A stretch of DNA of 64,000 nt from Xanthomonas arboricola pv. guizotiae (GTDB lineage: Bacteria; Pseudomonadota; Gammaproteobacteria; Xanthomonadales; Xanthomonadaceae): contig NZ_MDSK01000024.1 in the NCBI RefSeq assembly GCF_002940205.1, forward strand, positions 18,221 to 82,220, read 5' to 3'. Every line of letters begins with the position of its first letter. Within the stretch, counting starts at the first letter, position 1. The notes under the pieces were generated by a model. That model made no database searches. It saw only the letters and a program-made list of their open reading frames with translations, and was not told the origin of the DNA. Both the position numbers and the translations under genes were made by a program. Positions 50,567 to 60,415 of this stretch are shown piece after piece.

Positions 50567-50723
50567 CGTTTCCAACGCACAACCCCTGAGTCGGCATCCG
50601 GCCGAATGCGCGAACCATACAGCCTCGGCACGCGCCTGGGCAGCCAATCACTGCCTCAAACGCAGCGACGCGATGCCGTTGGCGGCACCCGCAAGCACCG
50701 GCTGCAGGCACGGACATCCACCC

Positions 50724-50750
50724 AAAAAAACGCCCGGAAGAACCGGGCGT
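50724..50750 (-). terminator. terminator after the decayed small gene
   Basis: On the minus strand CGCCCGG-ttctt-CCGGGCG is followed by seven T residues, 8 bp after the stop at 50758. It would end the transcript of the small pseudogene and insulate the DUF2339 operon. Confidence 0.8.
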
Positions 50751-50757
50751 CTGACAC

Positions 50758-50962
50758 TTATTCGCGGTAACCGCTGTCGTTCTTGTTATGGATGATCCAG
50801 ATCAGGTTGCCGCCGGTGTCCATCGACTTGCCAGCGAACACCAGGCGCCCCTGGCCCTTGTAGGCCATCTCGTTCGGCGGTCATCCAGGCCGGCGTACCG
50901 GTCTGCTTTTTTGCCATTGCCTGCGGCGCCAGCCCTGCCAGCAGCATGGTTTCCATCCACAT
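50758..50962 (-). pseudogene. small exported protein, frameshifted
   Basis: From ATG 50962 one frame reads MWMETMLLAGLAPQAMAKKQ, a signal-peptide-like start, then TGTPAWM. A second frame, open from just after a TGA near 50881, continues PPNEMAYKGQGRLVFAGKSM and DTGGNLIWIIHNKNDSGYRE. It stops at 50758, right before a terminator. Loss of two bases (or gain of one) around 50880 would join them into a protein of about 68 residues. Each part looks protein-like and neither is complete. The family is not recognised. Confidence 0.6.
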
Positions 50963-51221
50963 ACGATTGATCTGTACCTGCCTCTCCTTGAATCCATTGG
51001 GTACTTCTGTACGTCCTCTGTGGTCCCAGCGCAGCAACAATCACTGGCCAGCGGGTTATTAGCGCACGCGCCTGGGTCATGTCCACGCTGAGCCGTCTTG
51101 CAGACCCAGCAATTCGCTACTTGCCGAGCTTTGCCTCTAGTGCTACAAACGCGCCAGCGCACGGGTGAGCACCCGATTCGCAAGGACCAACGGCATCGCT
51201 GCCCTGCACGGACGTATCACA

Positions 51222-51707
51222 ATGCACACCCTCTTCCGCGCTTACTCACTCCCCGCACTTTGCGCACTCGTCCTGCTGACGACCGCACCGCAGGCCTCTG
51301 CCGACATATTCGGCACCGCTGAAGATGTCGCCCGAAGCTGGATTGGCCACGACGCCAGCGAACTGATGATGCAATGGCCGGTAGGGAAAGGGCTCTATAC
51401 GTCCGAAAACACCGAGACGCAGGAGACTGCCTACACTTACAACTTCGGCATAGAGGCGCACTACCGCACCAATTACTGGACCACGCAGGGAGGAATTATC
51501 GGCACGGTCGGCGGAGGCAAGGGCGTGGCCCCCACCCCGATTTTTCAGGAACACCAGCATAGCGAGGAAGTCTTCGTTCCCGCCGAACATCATTGCGAAA
51601 TCACCTTCGTCGCCGATTCGGACGGCATCATCACCCGATACGATTTCGCTGGCAGCAAGTGCAACGACCATGTGCGTAGCTGGGGGCGCCCAAAACAAAA
51701 GAAGTAG
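51222..51707 (+). CDS. exported hypothetical protein
   Basis: A 161-residue protein starting MHTLFRAYSLPALCALVLLT with a signal peptide ending near APQASA. The mature part begins with EDVARSWIGHDASELMMQWP, a pattern seen in small bacterial lipoprotein-like proteins of unknown role. It has a C-terminal domain with two cysteines (HHCEITFVADSDG, GSKC) that may form a disulfide. Its lower GC than neighbouring genes hints at separate ancestry. The next gene, 46 bp on, may be co-transcribed. Confidence 0.7.
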   Translation: MHTLFRAYSLPALCALVLLTTAPQASADIFGTAEDVARSWIGHDASELMMQWPVGKGLYTSENTETQETAYTYNFGIEAHYRTNYWTTQGGIIGTVGGGKGVAPTPIFQEHQHSEEVFVPAEHHCEITFVADSDGIITRYDFAGSKCNDHVRSWGRPKQKK

Positions 51708-51753
51708 CGCCATCCCTGATCGACATCAATCTATCAACCAAGGAACACTCCGA

Positions 51754-52212
51754 ATGAAAATACGGAATTGGATTAGTCGTAGTGCATGGCTGGCGCTCGC
51801 ACTGGCGCATTGCATGTTTGCCGCACCGGTCATGGCCGAATCGGCAAGGCACGGAACCATTGCAGCGCTGGAACCCATCGAAAACAAAGGCGAAAACGTT
51901 CCAGAACGCACCAGACGCCTGAAGAATGCAGCCTCGAACTTCGGCGGCATGGCAGGCAGCTTTCTCGGCCTGAAATCCAATAGTCCACTTGGTGCGGAGG
52001 CTGGAGCGGCGGCAGGCACTTATGCCGGCAAGCAGGTTGGCGACAAAGTCGTCAGCAATGGTGCAGCCTCGCACTACATGCTGAAGATCCGTTTCGACAA
52101 CAAGTCGCAGGTCATCGTGACAAAGCCGAGCGCCGAAGTGTCCGGCTTGGCAGTTGGTAGCCGAGTCGCCGTCACAGGCAAGGGCGAAGACATGCGCATC
52201 ACTGCAGAATGA
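51754..52212 (+). CDS. exported glycine-zipper protein
   Basis: A 152-residue protein with a signal peptide (ALAHCMFAAPVMA) and an AAGGAA ribosome site. A glycine-rich helix (GGMAGSFLGLKSNSPLGAEA, then GAAAGTYAGKQVGDK) resembles glycine-zipper 2TM/SlyB-like envelope proteins. A C-terminal beta domain follows (LKIRFDNKSQVIVTK, GSRVAVTGKGEDMRI). It has no lipobox cysteine at the cleavage site. It probably sits in the cell envelope; the function is unknown. Confidence 0.72.
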   Translation: MKIRNWISRSAWLALALAHCMFAAPVMAESARHGTIAALEPIENKGENVPERTRRLKNAASNFGGMAGSFLGLKSNSPLGAEAGAAAGTYAGKQVGDKVVSNGAASHYMLKIRFDNKSQVIVTKPSAEVSGLAVGSRVAVTGKGEDMRITAE

Positions 52213-52240
52213 GCGCTTGCTGAGGATCAGGACTTCAAAT

Positions 52241-52266
52241 AAAAAAGCGCCGTAAGGCGCTTTTTT
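52241..52266. terminator. bidirectional terminator between the glycine-zipper gene and gap
   Basis: AAAAAAGCGCC-gtaa-GGCGCTTTTTT is symmetric, so it gives a GC stem plus T-run on both strands. It lies 28 bp after the plus-strand gene and 17 bp after the gap stop. Confidence 0.85.
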
Positions 52267-52283
52267 ATTAATGGAAGCAGCCC

Positions 52284-53339
<1,056 letters not shown>

Positions 53340-53425
53340 CTAGCAGCGTCGCACTCGTGCAGCCGTGCTGCGGCCAGCGCTGCAGCATGTGGCGCTAGGA
53401 CGTTGTGCCGTGGTGCATGCGTGGT

Positions 53426-53453
53426 GGGGATTGGGGAATCGGGAATCGGGAGG
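53426..53453 (-). repeat. GGGAATC repeat half-element, copy D (upstream of gap)
   Basis: One arm of four GGGAATC-like units, about 140 bp before the gap start, in the same orientation relative to the downstream gene as copies A-C. Neither the core nor the opposite arm is recognisable. Confidence 0.65.
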
Positions 53454-53617
53454 TGGGCGTGCTGTGTCGGTGCCGTCAATCGACAAGGCGATGCGCTCGG
53501 CGCTGCAAGCACGATGCGGTATGAGCTGACGCCTGCCTGACTTGAGGGCCCGTAATGATCTGGGGCGCGGCACGGACGCGGCAATCGAGACTACGCCTTA
53601 TTTTTCGATATATCCAA

Positions 53618-53669
53618 TATAATTCAATTACTTACTCTTTACGTCGATACGCTGAAAGGCGTATCGACG
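53618..53669 (+). promoter_or_regulatory. TATAAT box and leader hairpin upstream of the NTF2-like gene
   Basis: A consensus -10 box (53618-53623) sits in an AT-rich island unlike its GC-rich surroundings. The -35 region is weak. About 20 bp downstream, CGTCGATACGC and its exact complement flank a 6-nt loop (53642-53669). The hairpin would lie near the 5' end of a leader of roughly 130 nt, a suitable place for post-transcriptional control. Confidence 0.5.
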
Positions 53670-53760
53670 CATACGCCGAACAGCGGAATTTCGGCGCTCC
53701 GTGGATTTCGATACTGGCCCTGCCTGCTGAGGCACCCATCCATCACAACGGAGATTCCCC

Positions 53761-54273
53761 ATGCGTCGCACCCTGTTCTCTCTGGTTCTGGCCCTGGCCG
53801 CCGCCCCGGCGCTGGCTGGCGGCGTGATGCATTACACCAACAAGGCCACGTTGCCGGCCGGCGGCGAAGAACGCGAAGTCGCCGCGCTGTTCGATACCTG
53901 GAACGCAGCACTGGCCACCGGCAATCCGGACAAGGTGGCCGATCTGTACGCGCCGGACGGCGTGTTGCTGCCGACCGTCTCCAACGAGGTCCGCGCCTCG
54001 CGCGAACAGATCGAAAAGTACTTCGAGATGTTCCTGACCAAGAAGCCGCAGGGCGTCGTCAACTACCGCACCGTACGCGTGCTCGATGACGACAGCGCGG
54101 TGGATGCCGGCGTCTACACCTTCACGCTGACCGACAAGGACGGCAGCAAGACCAATGTGCAGGCACGCTACACCTTCGTGTACGAAAAGCGCGACGGCAA
54201 GTGGCTGATCATCAACCACCACAGCTCGGCGATGCCGGAAGTGGATGCGCCCACGCTCGCCAAGGTCAAGTAA
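53761..54273 (+). CDS. exported NTF2-like (SgcJ/EcaC, CaMKII-association type) protein
   Basis: A 170-residue protein with a signal peptide (MRRTLFSLVLALAAAPALAG). The mature part is a cone-shaped NTF2-like domain of the SgcJ/EcaC family (EVAALFDTWNAALATGNPDK, YAPDGVLLPTVSN, RYTFVYEKRDGKWLIINHHS). Such domains bind small molecules or act as accessory subunits. No catalytic role can be assigned. It probably acts in the periplasm and has its own promoter. Confidence 0.85.
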   Translation: MRRTLFSLVLALAAAPALAGGVMHYTNKATLPAGGEEREVAALFDTWNAALATGNPDKVADLYAPDGVLLPTVSNEVRASREQIEKYFEMFLTKKPQGVVNYRTVRVLDDDSAVDAGVYTFTLTDKDGSKTNVQARYTFVYEKRDGKWLIINHHSSAMPEVDAPTLAKVK

Positions 54274-54524
54274 GTGCGCGATCGCCGCAGCCATCTGATC
54301 GCTGCCTGCTCCACCGCGCACCCAGGCGCATCGCGTTGCAGACCCAATGCGATGCGCCGGTGCGATCGCCGGTATGGCGCAGATCGCTGCTGTCGCTGCC
54401 GGCTCCTGCTCGCATCCGCGCATGACACGCAGCGTCGTTGCGCGGACGGATTGATCAGGATCAAGGCATCCGGCGGGCAACCCATCAAGACTTCTTCCAT
54501 CCCCTGCACACAACGAGAGTTTCC

Positions 54525-55148
54525 ATGCGCATGCGCTCTACCCTTCTGCTCGCCGGCCTGGCCGCCACCTTCGCCAGCGTCCCCGCACTGGCTCAATCCA
54601 AAGGCGACTGGACCGTTGCCGTCGGTGCCCACCAGGTCGCTCCCAAGTCCGATAACGGCCGCCTGGTCGGCGGCACGCTCGAGGCGGATGTCGGCAAGGA
54701 CATCAAGCCGACCTTCACCGCGGAATACTTCATCGCCGACAACCTGGGCATCGAAGTACTCGCTGCGCTACCGTTCGAGCACGACATCGCGCTCCGTGGC
54801 CTGGGGCGTGTCAGCAGCACCAAGCAGCTGCCGCCGGTGATCTCGCTGCAGTACCACTTCAACAGCCAGGGCAGGCTCTCGCCGTTCGTTGGCGCGGGCA
54901 TCAACTACACCCGTTTCTTCAGCACCGATACGCGCGGCGCGCTGGCCGGCAGCGAAATGGAACTGGACGATTCCTGGGGCCTGGCCCTGCACGCGGGCGT
55001 GGACTACAAGCTCAGCGACCGCGGCGCGCTGCGGGTAAACCTGCGCTGGATCGACATCGACACCGAAGCGCGCCTCGACGGCAACCGCATCGGCACGGTC
55101 AACATCGACCCGCTGGTCTACGGCGTGGCCTACGTGCACCGCTTCTGA
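54525..55148 (+). CDS. OmpW-family outer-membrane protein (first copy)
   Basis: A 207-residue eight-stranded barrel with a signal peptide ending near VPALAQ. OmpW features are visible: VAVGAHQVAPKSDNG, TFTAEYFIADNLGIEVLAAL, LPPVISLQYHF, LSPFVGAGINYTRFF and a terminal HRF. The family forms narrow hydrophobic channels for small nonpolar compounds and is often stress-regulated. A paralogue follows 119 bp later. Confidence 0.9.
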   Translation: MRMRSTLLLAGLAATFASVPALAQSKGDWTVAVGAHQVAPKSDNGRLVGGTLEADVGKDIKPTFTAEYFIADNLGIEVLAALPFEHDIALRGLGRVSSTKQLPPVISLQYHFNSQGRLSPFVGAGINYTRFFSTDTRGALAGSEMELDDSWGLALHAGVDYKLSDRGALRVNLRWIDIDTEARLDGNRIGTVNIDPLVYGVAYVHRF

Positions 55149-55267
55149 GTCCGGCAGCGTGCGCGATGCATCTCTGGCACACTTGGCGTCCATGGACGTG
55201 AATCCACCGCCGGAGTTGCGGACAGGTTGGTCACGTCGACCGCCTGTCCGACCTATCCGGGGATTCC

Positions 55268-55882
55268 ATGAGCATGCTGATCCGTACCGCCCTCGCCATC
55301 GCACTGGCCGCCTCGGCCACACCCGCCCTTGCACAATCGGCCGGCCACTGGACCACGGGCTACGGCGCCGGCTATGTCTCGCCCAAGTCCGACAGCGGCA
55401 GCTTCGGCGGCACGCGTGCCGAGATCCAGGGCGCACCGACGCTGTCGTTCACCTACGAATACTTCCTGCGCAACAACCTCGGCATCGAGGTGCATGCCGC
55501 AGTGTCGGGCAAGCACGATCTGGAGCTTGCAGGCGTCGGCAAGGTGGGCAGCTATTGGTCGGTGCCGCCGAGCGTGCTGTTGCAGTACCACATCAATGGC
55601 TACGGCACGGTGTCGCCGTTCGTGGGTGTCGGCATCAACTACACCACGTTTGTCGGCGAAGACGTCGATGACGCCTTCGGCAATGGCGACCTGAGCTTCG
55701 ACGACTCGGTGGGCGCCACCGCGCATGTCGGTGTGGACTTCATCTTCAACGAGCGCAGCGGCCTGCGGGTGGATGCGCGCTGGACCAATTCGCGCAGCAA
55801 CGTCGACTTCAATGGCAGCCGGCTGGGCAAGGCGCGGATCGATCCGCTGACCTATGGCGTGTCCTACCTGGTGTACTTCTGA
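55268..55882 (+). CDS. OmpW-family outer-membrane protein (second copy)
   Basis: A 204-residue paralogue of the preceding barrel with the same architecture: signal peptide to ATPALAQ, GYGAGYVSPKSDSG, TFTYEYFLRNN-type strand (here SFTYEYFLRNNLGIEVHAAV), VSPFVGVGINYTTF and a terminal YF. The pair arose by tandem duplication and has diverged substantially, suggesting different cargo or regulation. The ribosome site is GGGGATTCC just before the ATG at 55268. Confidence 0.9.
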   Translation: MSMLIRTALAIALAASATPALAQSAGHWTTGYGAGYVSPKSDSGSFGGTRAEIQGAPTLSFTYEYFLRNNLGIEVHAAVSGKHDLELAGVGKVGSYWSVPPSVLLQYHINGYGTVSPFVGVGINYTTFVGEDVDDAFGNGDLSFDDSVGATAHVGVDFIFNERSGLRVDARWTNSRSNVDFNGSRLGKARIDPLTYGVSYLVYF

Positions 55883-55971
55883 GCATGCCGCAGACGCCAC
55901 GCTGAGCCGTGGCCGTGGTTCGGCCGGGGACGGCCATCAAACCGTCCCGGACCGATGCGTACAATTGCCGG

Positions 55972-56787
55972 ATGAAGACCTTCTCTCCTCGCATCCTCGT
56001 TCTTGCCGCAAGCGTGGTCGCGGCCCTGCAGCCCATCAGCGCCTTCGCCTGGGGGCCGCAAGGCCACCGCCTGGTGGCGCGCATTGCCGAGACCGAACTG
56101 AGCCCGCAGGCGCAAGCGCAGGTGGCGCAATTGCTCAAGGGCGAAGCCAACCCGACATTGGCCGGTGTCGCCAGCTGGGCCGACGAGCTGCGCGAGCACG
56201 ACCCGGAGCTGGGCAAACGCTCCGGGCCCTGGCATTACGTCAATCTTGGCGAGCACGGCTGCACGTATGCGCCGCCGCGCGACTGCCCGGACGGCAACTG
56301 CGTGATCGCCGCGCTCGACCGGCAGACCGCGCTGCTTGCCGACCGTAGCCAGCCGCTGGACGTGCGCCGGCAGGCCCTGAAGTTCGTGGTGCATTTTGTC
56401 GGCGACATCCATCAGCCGATGCATGCCGGCTACGCGCACGACAAGGGCGGCAATGAATTCCAGCTGCAGGTCGCCGGCAAGGGCAGCAACCTGCATGCGC
56501 TGTGGGACAGCGGCATGCTCAACGACCGCCATCTCGATGACGATGCCTATCTGCAACGCCTGCTGGCGTTGCCGGCTGCCGCTGCGACATCGCCGGTGCT
56601 GCCACCGCCGGCCGCGGCATGGGCGCAGGCCTCCTGCAAGATCGCGGTCGCAGCAGGTGTCTATCCGGGCAAGCACGTGTTGCCGGACGACTACATCGCG
56701 ACCTATCGTCCGCTGGCCGAGACCCAATTGCGCGAGGCCGGCGACCGACTGGCCGCCGTGCTCAATGCGGCGCTGGCCGCGCCCTGA
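55972..56787 (+). CDS. S1/P1-family nuclease
   Basis: A 271-residue exported zinc nuclease. The mature N-terminus after SAFA is the conserved Trp of WGPQGHRLVARIAE, whose amino group binds zinc in this family. FVVHFVGDIHQPMHAGYAHDKGGNEF supplies the His/Asp zinc ligands, and LHALWDSGML is also conserved. It degrades single-stranded DNA/RNA or 3'-nucleotides outside the cytoplasm, likely for phosphate or nucleoside salvage. Homologues are common in Xanthomonas. Confidence 0.92.
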   Translation: MKTFSPRILVLAASVVAALQPISAFAWGPQGHRLVARIAETELSPQAQAQVAQLLKGEANPTLAGVASWADELREHDPELGKRSGPWHYVNLGEHGCTYAPPRDCPDGNCVIAALDRQTALLADRSQPLDVRRQALKFVVHFVGDIHQPMHAGYAHDKGGNEFQLQVAGKGSNLHALWDSGMLNDRHLDDDAYLQRLLALPAAAATSPVLPPPAAAWAQASCKIAVAAGVYPGKHVLPDDYIATYRPLAETQLREAGDRLAAVLNAALAAP

Positions 56788-56800
56788 AATGGAGACGCCG

Positions 56801-57625
56801 ATGCAGCCCGAGGTGCTTGCGTTCTTTCACGCCGACAGCAACACCTTCACCTATGTGGTCGCCGACGCAGCGACCGGGGCGGCAGCGGTGATCGATCCGG
56901 CGCTGGACTATGCGGCCGACACCGGCCAGGTCGGCACGCGTGCCGCGCAAGCCATCGTCGATGCCGTCGCCCACCACGGCTGGCAGGTGCAGTGGCTGCT
57001 GGAAACCCATGCGCATGCCGATCACCTGTCTGCCGCACAGTGGCTGAAGCAGCATTGGCCGCAGGCACGCATCGGCATCGGTGAGGGCATCCGCGATGTG
57101 CAGCAGACGCTTGCGCCACGTTGTGCATTACCGGACGGGTTCCGTGCCGATGGCTCGCAGTTCGATCACCTGTTCGCCGACGACGAGCGCTTCGCGCTCG
57201 GCACGCTGCAGGCACGTGTCATCGCGGTGCCCGGGCATACCAGCGACAGCATCGCGTACCTGATCGGCGATGCGCTGTTCCCCGGCGATTCGTTGTTCAT
57301 GCCGGACGCCGGCACCGCGCGCTGCGATTTCCCCGGTGGCGACGCGCGGCAACTGTTCGCCTCGATCCAGCGCATGTACGCGCTGCCGGAGGCCACGCGC
57401 GTGTTCGTCTGCCACGACTACGGCCCGGGCGGCCGTGAGGTGGCGTACCAGACCAGCATCGGCGAGCAGCGGCGCAGCAATCTCCACGTGCGCGACGGCG
57501 TGGAGATCGATGCATTCGTGGCGCAGCGCCAGGCCCGCGATGCCACGTTGCCCGAGCCCAGGCTGATCCGGCCGGCATTGCAGACCAATCTGCAGGCCGG
57601 CCGCTGCGACGGCGTCGTTGACTGA
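56801..57625 (+). CDS. metallo-beta-lactamase-fold sulfur dioxygenase (ETHE1/Blh type)
   Basis: A 274-residue enzyme. The ATG at 56801 follows GGAGACGCCG; an earlier in-frame ATG lacks a ribosome site. The metal site is THAHADHLSA (H70, H72, D74, H75). The PDAGTARCDFPGGDARQLF block is typical of persulfide dioxygenases (ETHE1, Blh), which oxidise glutathione persulfide to sulfite. FVCHDYGPGGREVAYQTSIG supplies a further His. No BigR-type repressor or rhodanese is adjacent. Sulfide detoxification is a reasonable inference. Confidence 0.88.
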   Translation: MQPEVLAFFHADSNTFTYVVADAATGAAAVIDPALDYAADTGQVGTRAAQAIVDAVAHHGWQVQWLLETHAHADHLSAAQWLKQHWPQARIGIGEGIRDVQQTLAPRCALPDGFRADGSQFDHLFADDERFALGTLQARVIAVPGHTSDSIAYLIGDALFPGDSLFMPDAGTARCDFPGGDARQLFASIQRMYALPEATRVFVCHDYGPGGREVAYQTSIGEQRRSNLHVRDGVEIDAFVAQRQARDATLPEPRLIRPALQTNLQAGRCDGVVD

Positions 57626-57700
57626 CGCGCCAACGTCGCCACCACGCGGCGCATGGCGCGCAGCCGCTATGATCGCTGCCTGACCTTGCTGGAGCTTCCC

Positions 57701-58477
57701 ATGCGCACGATCGGTTTTTGGCAGCGCGCGTTCTGCGTACTGATGCTTGCCCTGCCCGTCCTGGCCCCTGCGCAGACCGCGCCGGTGACGGTGTTCGCCG
57801 CAGCAAGCCTGAAGGAATCCATGGACGAGGCTGCGGCCGCTTACGAGAAGGCGACCGGCACGCCGGTGCGCGTCTCCTACGCCGCCAGCTCTGCACTGGC
57901 GCGCCAGATCGAGCAAGGCGCACCGGCAGACGTGTTCTTTTCGGCCGACCTGGAATGGATGGACTATCTGCAGCAACGCGGCCTGGTCGTGCCGGCGCAG
58001 CGTCGCAACCTGCTCGGCAATACCCTGGTGCTGATCGCCCCGGCCACCAGCCAGCTGCGCGTGGATCCGCGCCAGCCCGGCGCGATCGTCAAGGCGCTCG
58101 GCGACAACGGTCGGTTGGCGGTTGGCCAGACCAACAGCGTGCCGGCCGGCAAGTATGCCGCCGCAGCGCTGCGCAAACTCGGCCAGTGGGATGGAGTAAG
58201 CAATCGCCTGGCCGAGTCGGAAAGCGTGCGTGCCGCATTGATGCTGGTCTCGCGTGGCGAAACGCCGCTGGGCATCGTGTACGGCTCGGATGCGCGCGCC
58301 GAACCCAAGGTGCGCGTGGTCGCCACCTTTCCCGCCGATAGCCATGAGGCCATCGTGTATCCGGTGGCCGCGTTGAAGAACAGCCGCAATGCCGGCACGG
58401 CCGCGTTCGTGCAATGGCTGGGCAGCAAGCCGGCCAGGGCGATCTTCGTTGGCCGTGGTTTTTCGTTGCAGGATTGA
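57701..58477 (+). CDS. modA: molybdate ABC transporter, substrate-binding protein
   Basis: A 258-residue periplasmic binding protein with a signal peptide ending near APAQT. The ModA pattern [51 protein letters not shown] and [14 protein letters not shown] is complete and matches molybdate/tungstate binders. It is first in modA-modB-modC. No ModE regulator or Moco riboswitch was seen upstream. Confidence 0.95.
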   Translation: MRTIGFWQRAFCVLMLALPVLAPAQTAPVTVFAAASLKESMDEAAAAYEKATGTPVRVSYAASSALARQIEQGAPADVFFSADLEWMDYLQQRGLVVPAQRRNLLGNTLVLIAPATSQLRVDPRQPGAIVKALGDNGRLAVGQTNSVPAGKYAAAALRKLGQWDGVSNRLAESESVRAALMLVSRGETPLGIVYGSDARAEPKVRVVATFPADSHEAIVYPVAALKNSRNAGTAAFVQWLGSKPARAIFVGRGFSLQD

Positions 58478-58486
58478 GGCGCGCCG

Positions 58487-59179
58487 TTGTCGATGTTCAG
58501 CCCGCAGGAACTGACCGCGATCGGCCTGAGCCTCAAGGTCGCCATCGTTGCAGCCGTCGCCAGCCTGCCGCCCGGCATCGCCTGCGGCTGGCTGCTGGCG
58601 CGGCGGCGCTTTCCCGGCAAGGCGCTGCTGGATGCCCTGCTGCATCTGCCGCTGGTGATGCCGCCGGTGGTGACCGGTTATGCGTTGCTGGTGGCGCTGG
58701 GCACGCAGGGGCCGGTCGGCAGCTGGGTGCTGCAACACCTCGGCATCCAGTTCGCGTTCCGCTGGACCGGCGCGGCGCTGGCATGCGCGGTGATGGGATT
58801 CCCGCTGATGGTGCGCGCGATCCGCCTGTCCATCGAAGCGACCGACCGCCGTCTGGAAGCGGCCGCCGCCACGCTCGGTGCGGGCCCGTGGCGGGTGTTC
58901 TTCAGCATCACCTTGCCGCTGGCCTGGCCGGGCCTGGTGGCCGGCATGGTGCTGGCGTTCGCCAAGGCCTTGGGCGAATTCGGCGCGACCATCACCTTCG
59001 TCTCCAATATTCCTGGCGAAACCCAGACCTTGTCGTCGGCCATCTACGGGCTGATGCAGGTGCCGGGCATGGAATCGGGCGTGTGGCGGCTGGCCGGCGT
59101 CGCGCTGGCGATCTCGCTGGCGGCGCTGCTGCTGTCCGAGTGGCTGGTGCGTAGGCCGCATCCGCGCGAGGACGGCTGA
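58487..59179 (+). CDS. modB: molybdate ABC transporter, permease
   Basis: A 230-residue inner-membrane permease with about five helices. The cytoplasmic EAA loop is visible as [23 protein letters not shown] 58487 has a well-spaced GAGG seven bases upstream; ATG 58493, two codons on, is the alternative start. It forms the channel for molybdate delivered by ModA. It overlaps modC (TGATG). Confidence 0.94.
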   Translation: MSMFSPQELTAIGLSLKVAIVAAVASLPPGIACGWLLARRRFPGKALLDALLHLPLVMPPVVTGYALLVALGTQGPVGSWVLQHLGIQFAFRWTGAALACAVMGFPLMVRAIRLSIEATDRRLEAAAATLGAGPWRVFFSITLPLAWPGLVAGMVLAFAKALGEFGATITFVSNIPGETQTLSSAIYGLMQVPGMESGVWRLAGVALAISLAALLLSEWLVRRPHPREDG

Positions 59180-59793
59180 TGCTCGATATCGACCTGCAGC
59201 TGCAGCGCGGCAACTTCCAGCGGCATCTCCGCATCCAGGACCAGGCGCGGGTGGTGGCCCTGGTCGGCCCTTCCGGTGCGGGCAAGACCACGGTGCTCAA
59301 TGCCATCGCCGGGCTGGTGCAGCCACAGGCCGGGCATATCCGCATCGACGGGAGCTGCCTGTACGACGCCCGGCAAGGCATCAACCTGCCCACGCACAAG
59401 CGCAGGATCGGCTACGTGTTCCAGGATGCGCGGCTGTTCCCGCATCTGGATGTGCGCCGCAATCTGCGTTACGGCCGGCATGCGCGTGGCACGGCGCCAT
59501 TCGGTTTCGACGACGTGGTGGCGCTGTTGGGGATTGGGCCGTTACTGCAACGCCGGCCGCGCAATCTGTCCGGAGGCGAAGCGCAACGCGTGGCGATCGG
59601 CCGCGCCTTGTTGTCGCAACCGGCGATCCTGTTGTTCGACGAGCCCTTGTCGGCACTGGATCAGGCGCGCCGCGAAGAGCTGATTCCCTACCTGCAACGT
59701 GTGCGCGACGAGATCCGTCTGCCGATGCTGTATGTCAGCCACAATCCCGACGAGGTGCAGCGCATCGCCGATAGCGTGCATGTGCTGGAATGA
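59179..59793 (+). CDS. modC: molybdate ABC transporter, ATPase lacking the Mop domain
   Basis: A 204-residue ATPase with Walker [11 protein letters not shown]-loop [11 protein letters not shown], signature LSGGEAQR, Walker [13 protein letters not shown] and switch His in YVSHNPDEV. Typical ModC proteins have about 350 residues because a TOBE/Mop molybdate-sensing domain follows. Here the protein ends right after the ATPase core (ADSVHVLE). Trans-inhibition by molybdate through that domain is therefore presumably absent. Confidence 0.93.
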   Translation: MLDIDLQLQRGNFQRHLRIQDQARVVALVGPSGAGKTTVLNAIAGLVQPQAGHIRIDGSCLYDARQGINLPTHKRRIGYVFQDARLFPHLDVRRNLRYGRHARGTAPFGFDDVVALLGIGPLLQRRPRNLSGGEAQRVAIGRALLSQPAILLFDEPLSALDQARREELIPYLQRVRDEIRLPMLYVSHNPDEVQRIADSVHVLE

Positions 59794-59839
59794 GCGCATC
59801 GGCATTGTCGATCACCGCATTCAACCAGCTGGCGTGTCC

Positions 59840-60397
59840 ATGAAACAGTATCGAAAACATGCATTCCCGGTGGAGCAGGCGCGCCGCTTCCTGGAACCCG
59901 GGCCGGTGGTGCTGGTCAGCTCGGCCCACAAGGGCCAGCGCGACATCATGACCATGGGCTGGCATATGGTGCTGGAGTTTTCGCCCTCGCTGATCGCGTG
60001 CTGCATCGCCCCCGGTAACCACAGTTTCGAACTGGTCCGGCGCAGCAAGCAATGCGTGATCAACCTGCCGACGGCCGAACTGCTCGACACCGTGATCGGC
60101 ATCGGCAACAGCAGCGGTGCACAGATCGACAAGTTCGACCACTTCGGGCTGACTGCCGTGCCCGGCCAACGGGTCGCAGCGCCGGCCATCGCCGAGTGCT
60201 ACGCCAGTTTCGAATGCCACCTGCACGACGGCCGGCAGATCAACCGCCACGCGCTCTTTGTCTGGGAAGTGGTGAGCGCGCAGGTGGCCAAGCGGCCCGC
60301 GCTTCCTAGGACGGTGCATTACCGCGGCGATGGCCGCTTCATGCTGTCCGGCGACGAAGTCTCGCGGCGGCGCCTGTTCGCCTCCGACATGCTCTGA
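59840..60397 (+). CDS. flavin reductase-like FMN-binding protein
   Basis: A 185-residue protein of the flavoredoxin/flavin-reductase (split-barrel FMN) family. Blocks include PGPVVLVSSAHKGQRDIMTM, SFELVRRSKQCVINLP and DKFDHFGLTA. It probably binds FMN and transfers electrons to an unidentified partner. It lies 46 bp after modC and may be co-transcribed, but no direct functional link is evident. Confidence 0.87.
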   Translation: MKQYRKHAFPVEQARRFLEPGPVVLVSSAHKGQRDIMTMGWHMVLEFSPSLIACCIAPGNHSFELVRRSKQCVINLPTAELLDTVIGIGNSSGAQIDKFDHFGLTAVPGQRVAAPAIAECYASFECHLHDGRQINRHALFVWEVVSAQVAKRPALPRTVHYRGDGRFMLSGDEVSRRRLFASDML

Positions 60398-60415
60398 TCG
60401 CAGCGATGCCCGCGC

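Noticed and set aside
50881..51183. 100-residue minus-strand frame overlapping the decayed small gene
   Set aside because: It runs out of frame with both protein-like fragments and contains no signal or domain; the frameshifted small gene explains the region better.
57626..57700. Moco riboswitch before modA
   Set aside because: The gap is only 75 bp and shows no long conserved multi-stem pattern.
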